This document shows positions 14,986 through 16,084 of a DNA stretch of 16,084 bases, in pieces. The notes under the pieces are model-generated. The model was not told where the DNA came from. It searched no databases and worked only from the letters and a program-made list of their open reading frames with translations. Origin of the DNA: DASXRA01 sp046734315 (GTDB lineage: Bacteria > Actinomycetota > Actinomycetes > Mycobacteriales > Jatrophihabitantaceae); contig JBKPQY010000167.1 in assembly GCA_046734315.1 (NCBI GenBank), positions 1 through 16,084 on the forward strand, in the 5' to 3' direction. The position numbers and the translations under genes were made by a program. Each line of letters opens with the position of its first letter. Position 1 is the first letter of the stretch.

Positions 14986-15214
14986 GGCGCGTCAATCCGC
15001 CGTCGACGCCGCGTCGACCGCCATCAGCTTCGCTGGTGTACATGAATTCGAACCACCGAGCAGCTGTCGAAGTCGACGTGAAATCGGCTGCCTACGCCCA
15101 CCCCATCCAAACGCAGTCGGCTCGTGAACTGCCCGTGCACGCTCACAGCGACTCCTGCTGGTGGCACCTGGACGAAGCGACCTGGATTTGCCCGTCGACG
15201 ATGCAGGTTTCGTC

Positions 15215-15568
15215 ATGGCCGAGTTCGCGGTCGGCGACATGATCGAGGCACTCGGCTGGTCCGGCTCGGCGCTGATTGTCGCCTCACTGACACTGCGCCG
15301 ACCCGGTCCGTTCCGCGCCGTCAACCTCGCATCCGCAGTGGTTCTACTCGCGTTCAACCTCGCGATCGGCTTGTGGTCGATGGTGGTCCTGAACGTCGCG
15401 ATACTGGCCGTCAATGCATGGCACTTGGGCAGGCTGGTGCGTCGCCGGCCGGCGCTCGACCCTGCTCCGCCGCAGGAAGGCTGGTACATCCGGACCCAAG
15501 CCCCGAGCCGGCGGCACACGCGCGACAACGCAGCTGCGTCGGACCACTTCAGCAGGTGGGCGGATTGA
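15215..15568 (+). CDS. Small membrane protein, CBU_0592/YgjV-like
   Basis: A 117-aa protein with about three TM segments (8-26, 34-53, 55-75). ATG 15215 begins MAEFAVGDMIEALGWSGSAL. The I-x-x-x-G-W-x-G-x-x-L-I-x-x-S-L start, the P-x-x-x-x-N-L-A-S helix and a final helix with L-N-V...W resemble the CBU_0592 family of small uncharacterised bacterial membrane proteins. The ribosome-binding site is weak (GCAGG at a poor distance); a GTG at 15161 would add 18 unconvincing residues. After residue 75 the tail is basic and Pro-rich, ending HFSRWAD. The TGA at 15566-15568 is 20 bases before the MarR ATG, so the two are probably one transcript. The 15030-15214 stretch upstream shows no gene and may hold the promoter. 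Confidence 0.65.
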   Translation: MAEFAVGDMIEALGWSGSALIVASLTLRRPGPFRAVNLASAVVLLAFNLAIGLWSMVVLNVAILAVNAWHLGRLVRRRPALDPAPPQEGWYIRTQAPSRRHTRDNAAASDHFSRWAD

Positions 15569-15588
15569 TCAGGGTGCAGTCAGCGGGT

Positions 15589-16084
15589 ATGACGCGGCCC
15601 GCAGTGGACGTCGCACGTAGCGTGAGCAGCCACTCTCTGCCACCCCGGGAGCCGTCTTCGCTCGGCATCGACCTGGGCTCGGTCTTTTACAGCTACGCGC
15701 AGTTGGCGGACGCGGTGATCGCCGAGGTTCCGGCCGGCGCCCGCGGGCACAAGATTCTGGACGCGGTTACGCACAAGACGGTAGGGAGCCAGGCCGCCTT
15801 GGCCGAGCAAATCGGCGTTGATCCCAGCCTCCTGGTCCACATGCTGGACCGGCTCGAACAAGCGGGGCTCGTCAAACGTTGTCCTGATCCCGAGGATCGC
15901 CGCAACCGCCGGGTCGTCCCAACCGGCAAGGGACGCGAACTGAAGGCATCGATCGAGTCGAGACTTCGCGCAGCCGAAGATCAGCTGCTCCGCGGCTTGA
16001 CGGCGGCAGATCAGATTGTGTTTCGTGAGTTGCTTGCGCGGCTGGCCAAGCGCGCCCGCACCGACGAGACCGGCGTCGCAGGTC
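15589..16084 (+). CDS. MarR family transcriptional regulator, 3' end outside window
   Basis: The frame stays open from ATG 15589 to the right edge, giving 165 residues of a dimeric winged-helix regulator. The N-terminal helices (27-50, FYSYAQLADAVIAEVPAG) precede the wHTH at about 55-112: HKTVGSQAALAEQIGVDPS, then LLVHMLDRLEQAGLVKR, then the wing PDPEDRRNRRVVPTGKG, whose D-x-R-x-R is the MarR hallmark. The C-terminal dimerisation helix is ASIESRLRAAEDQLLRGLTA onward, so only a few residues should be missing. An in-frame GTG at 15574 is an alternative start. MarR proteins usually repress a neighbouring efflux or detoxification gene and release DNA on binding a small aromatic ligand. The target could be the membrane-protein gene just upstream, a gene beyond the window, or the MFS pump now reduced to a relic. 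Confidence 0.88.
   Translation, partial: MTRPAVDVARSVSSHSLPPREPSSLGIDLGSVFYSYAQLADAVIAEVPAGARGHKILDAVTHKTVGSQAALAEQIGVDPSLLVHMLDRLEQAGLVKRCPDPEDRRNRRVVPTGKGRELKASIESRLRAAEDQLLRGLTAADQIVFRELLARLAKRARTDETGVAG

Noticed and set aside
15036..15065. tRNA-like T-arm on the minus strand (GGTGGTTCGAATTC)
   Set aside because: The loop resembles TTCGAAT, but the 3' side of the stem does not pair and no anticodon or D arm could be found upstream.
1..16084. CRISPR arrays, IS elements with terminal inverted repeats, rRNA genes, phage or toxin-antitoxin modules
   Set aside because: No regularly spaced repeats, transposase motifs or paired small genes of those types were found on either strand by eye.

Overview
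The window is high-GC DNA (GTG starts next to ATG, G+C-rich third codon positions) carrying families typical of soil Actinomycetota: a DUF1269 protein, a DUF7218-like small basic protein, an actinobacterial-type zincin, a LytR-CpsA-Psr (LCP) protein, a DUF4389 protein and a NarL-type two-component system beside a MacB-like ABC exporter. A Mycobacteriales/Pseudonocardiales/Frankiales-like host fits, but genus cannot be set from this sequence.

Layout. 2-889: 3' part of a class I O-methyltransferase, cut by the left edge, followed by a clean terminator. 963-1493: two 5'-truncated relics whose broken ends abut, a frameshifted amidohydrolase (minus) and a peptidoglycan-binding domain tail (plus). 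1620-2564: a cysteine-free carboxymuconolactone-decarboxylase-like protein converging on a DUF1269 protein over a shared hairpin. 2856-3948: an APC-type permease pseudogene with an N-terminal deletion and several frame changes. 3989-5244: three minus-strand genes (SRPBCC protein, HExxH zincin, DUF7218-like). 5551-6648: an LCP cell-wall ligase. 6963-8853: three plus-strand membrane proteins of poorly known function (SPW-like, LapA-like, DUF4389), the first behind a strong hairpin that may compete with its ribosome-binding site. 8826-13986: response regulator and histidine kinase (minus, 4-bp overlap), then divergently an ABC ATPase and a 786-aa FtsX/MacB permease (plus, 4-bp overlap). 13987-14985: relics of a cytokinin-dehydrogenase-like flavoenzyme and an EmrB/QacA-type MFS exporter that happen to share one frame. 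15215-16084: a small CBU_0592/YgjV-like membrane protein closely followed by a MarR regulator cut by the right edge.

Taken together this is an accessory, rearrangement-prone stretch. Intact, mostly envelope-related blocks are separated by three zones of decaying gene fragments. The most coherent functional unit is the two-component system plus ABC exporter, probably sensing and exporting or resisting an envelope-active compound. I do not see a convincing wholly new system. The features most worth following are the hairpin/RBS alternative pairing before 6963 and the sharp relic junctions. No rRNA, CRISPR array, IS element with inverted repeats, or convincing tRNA was seen.
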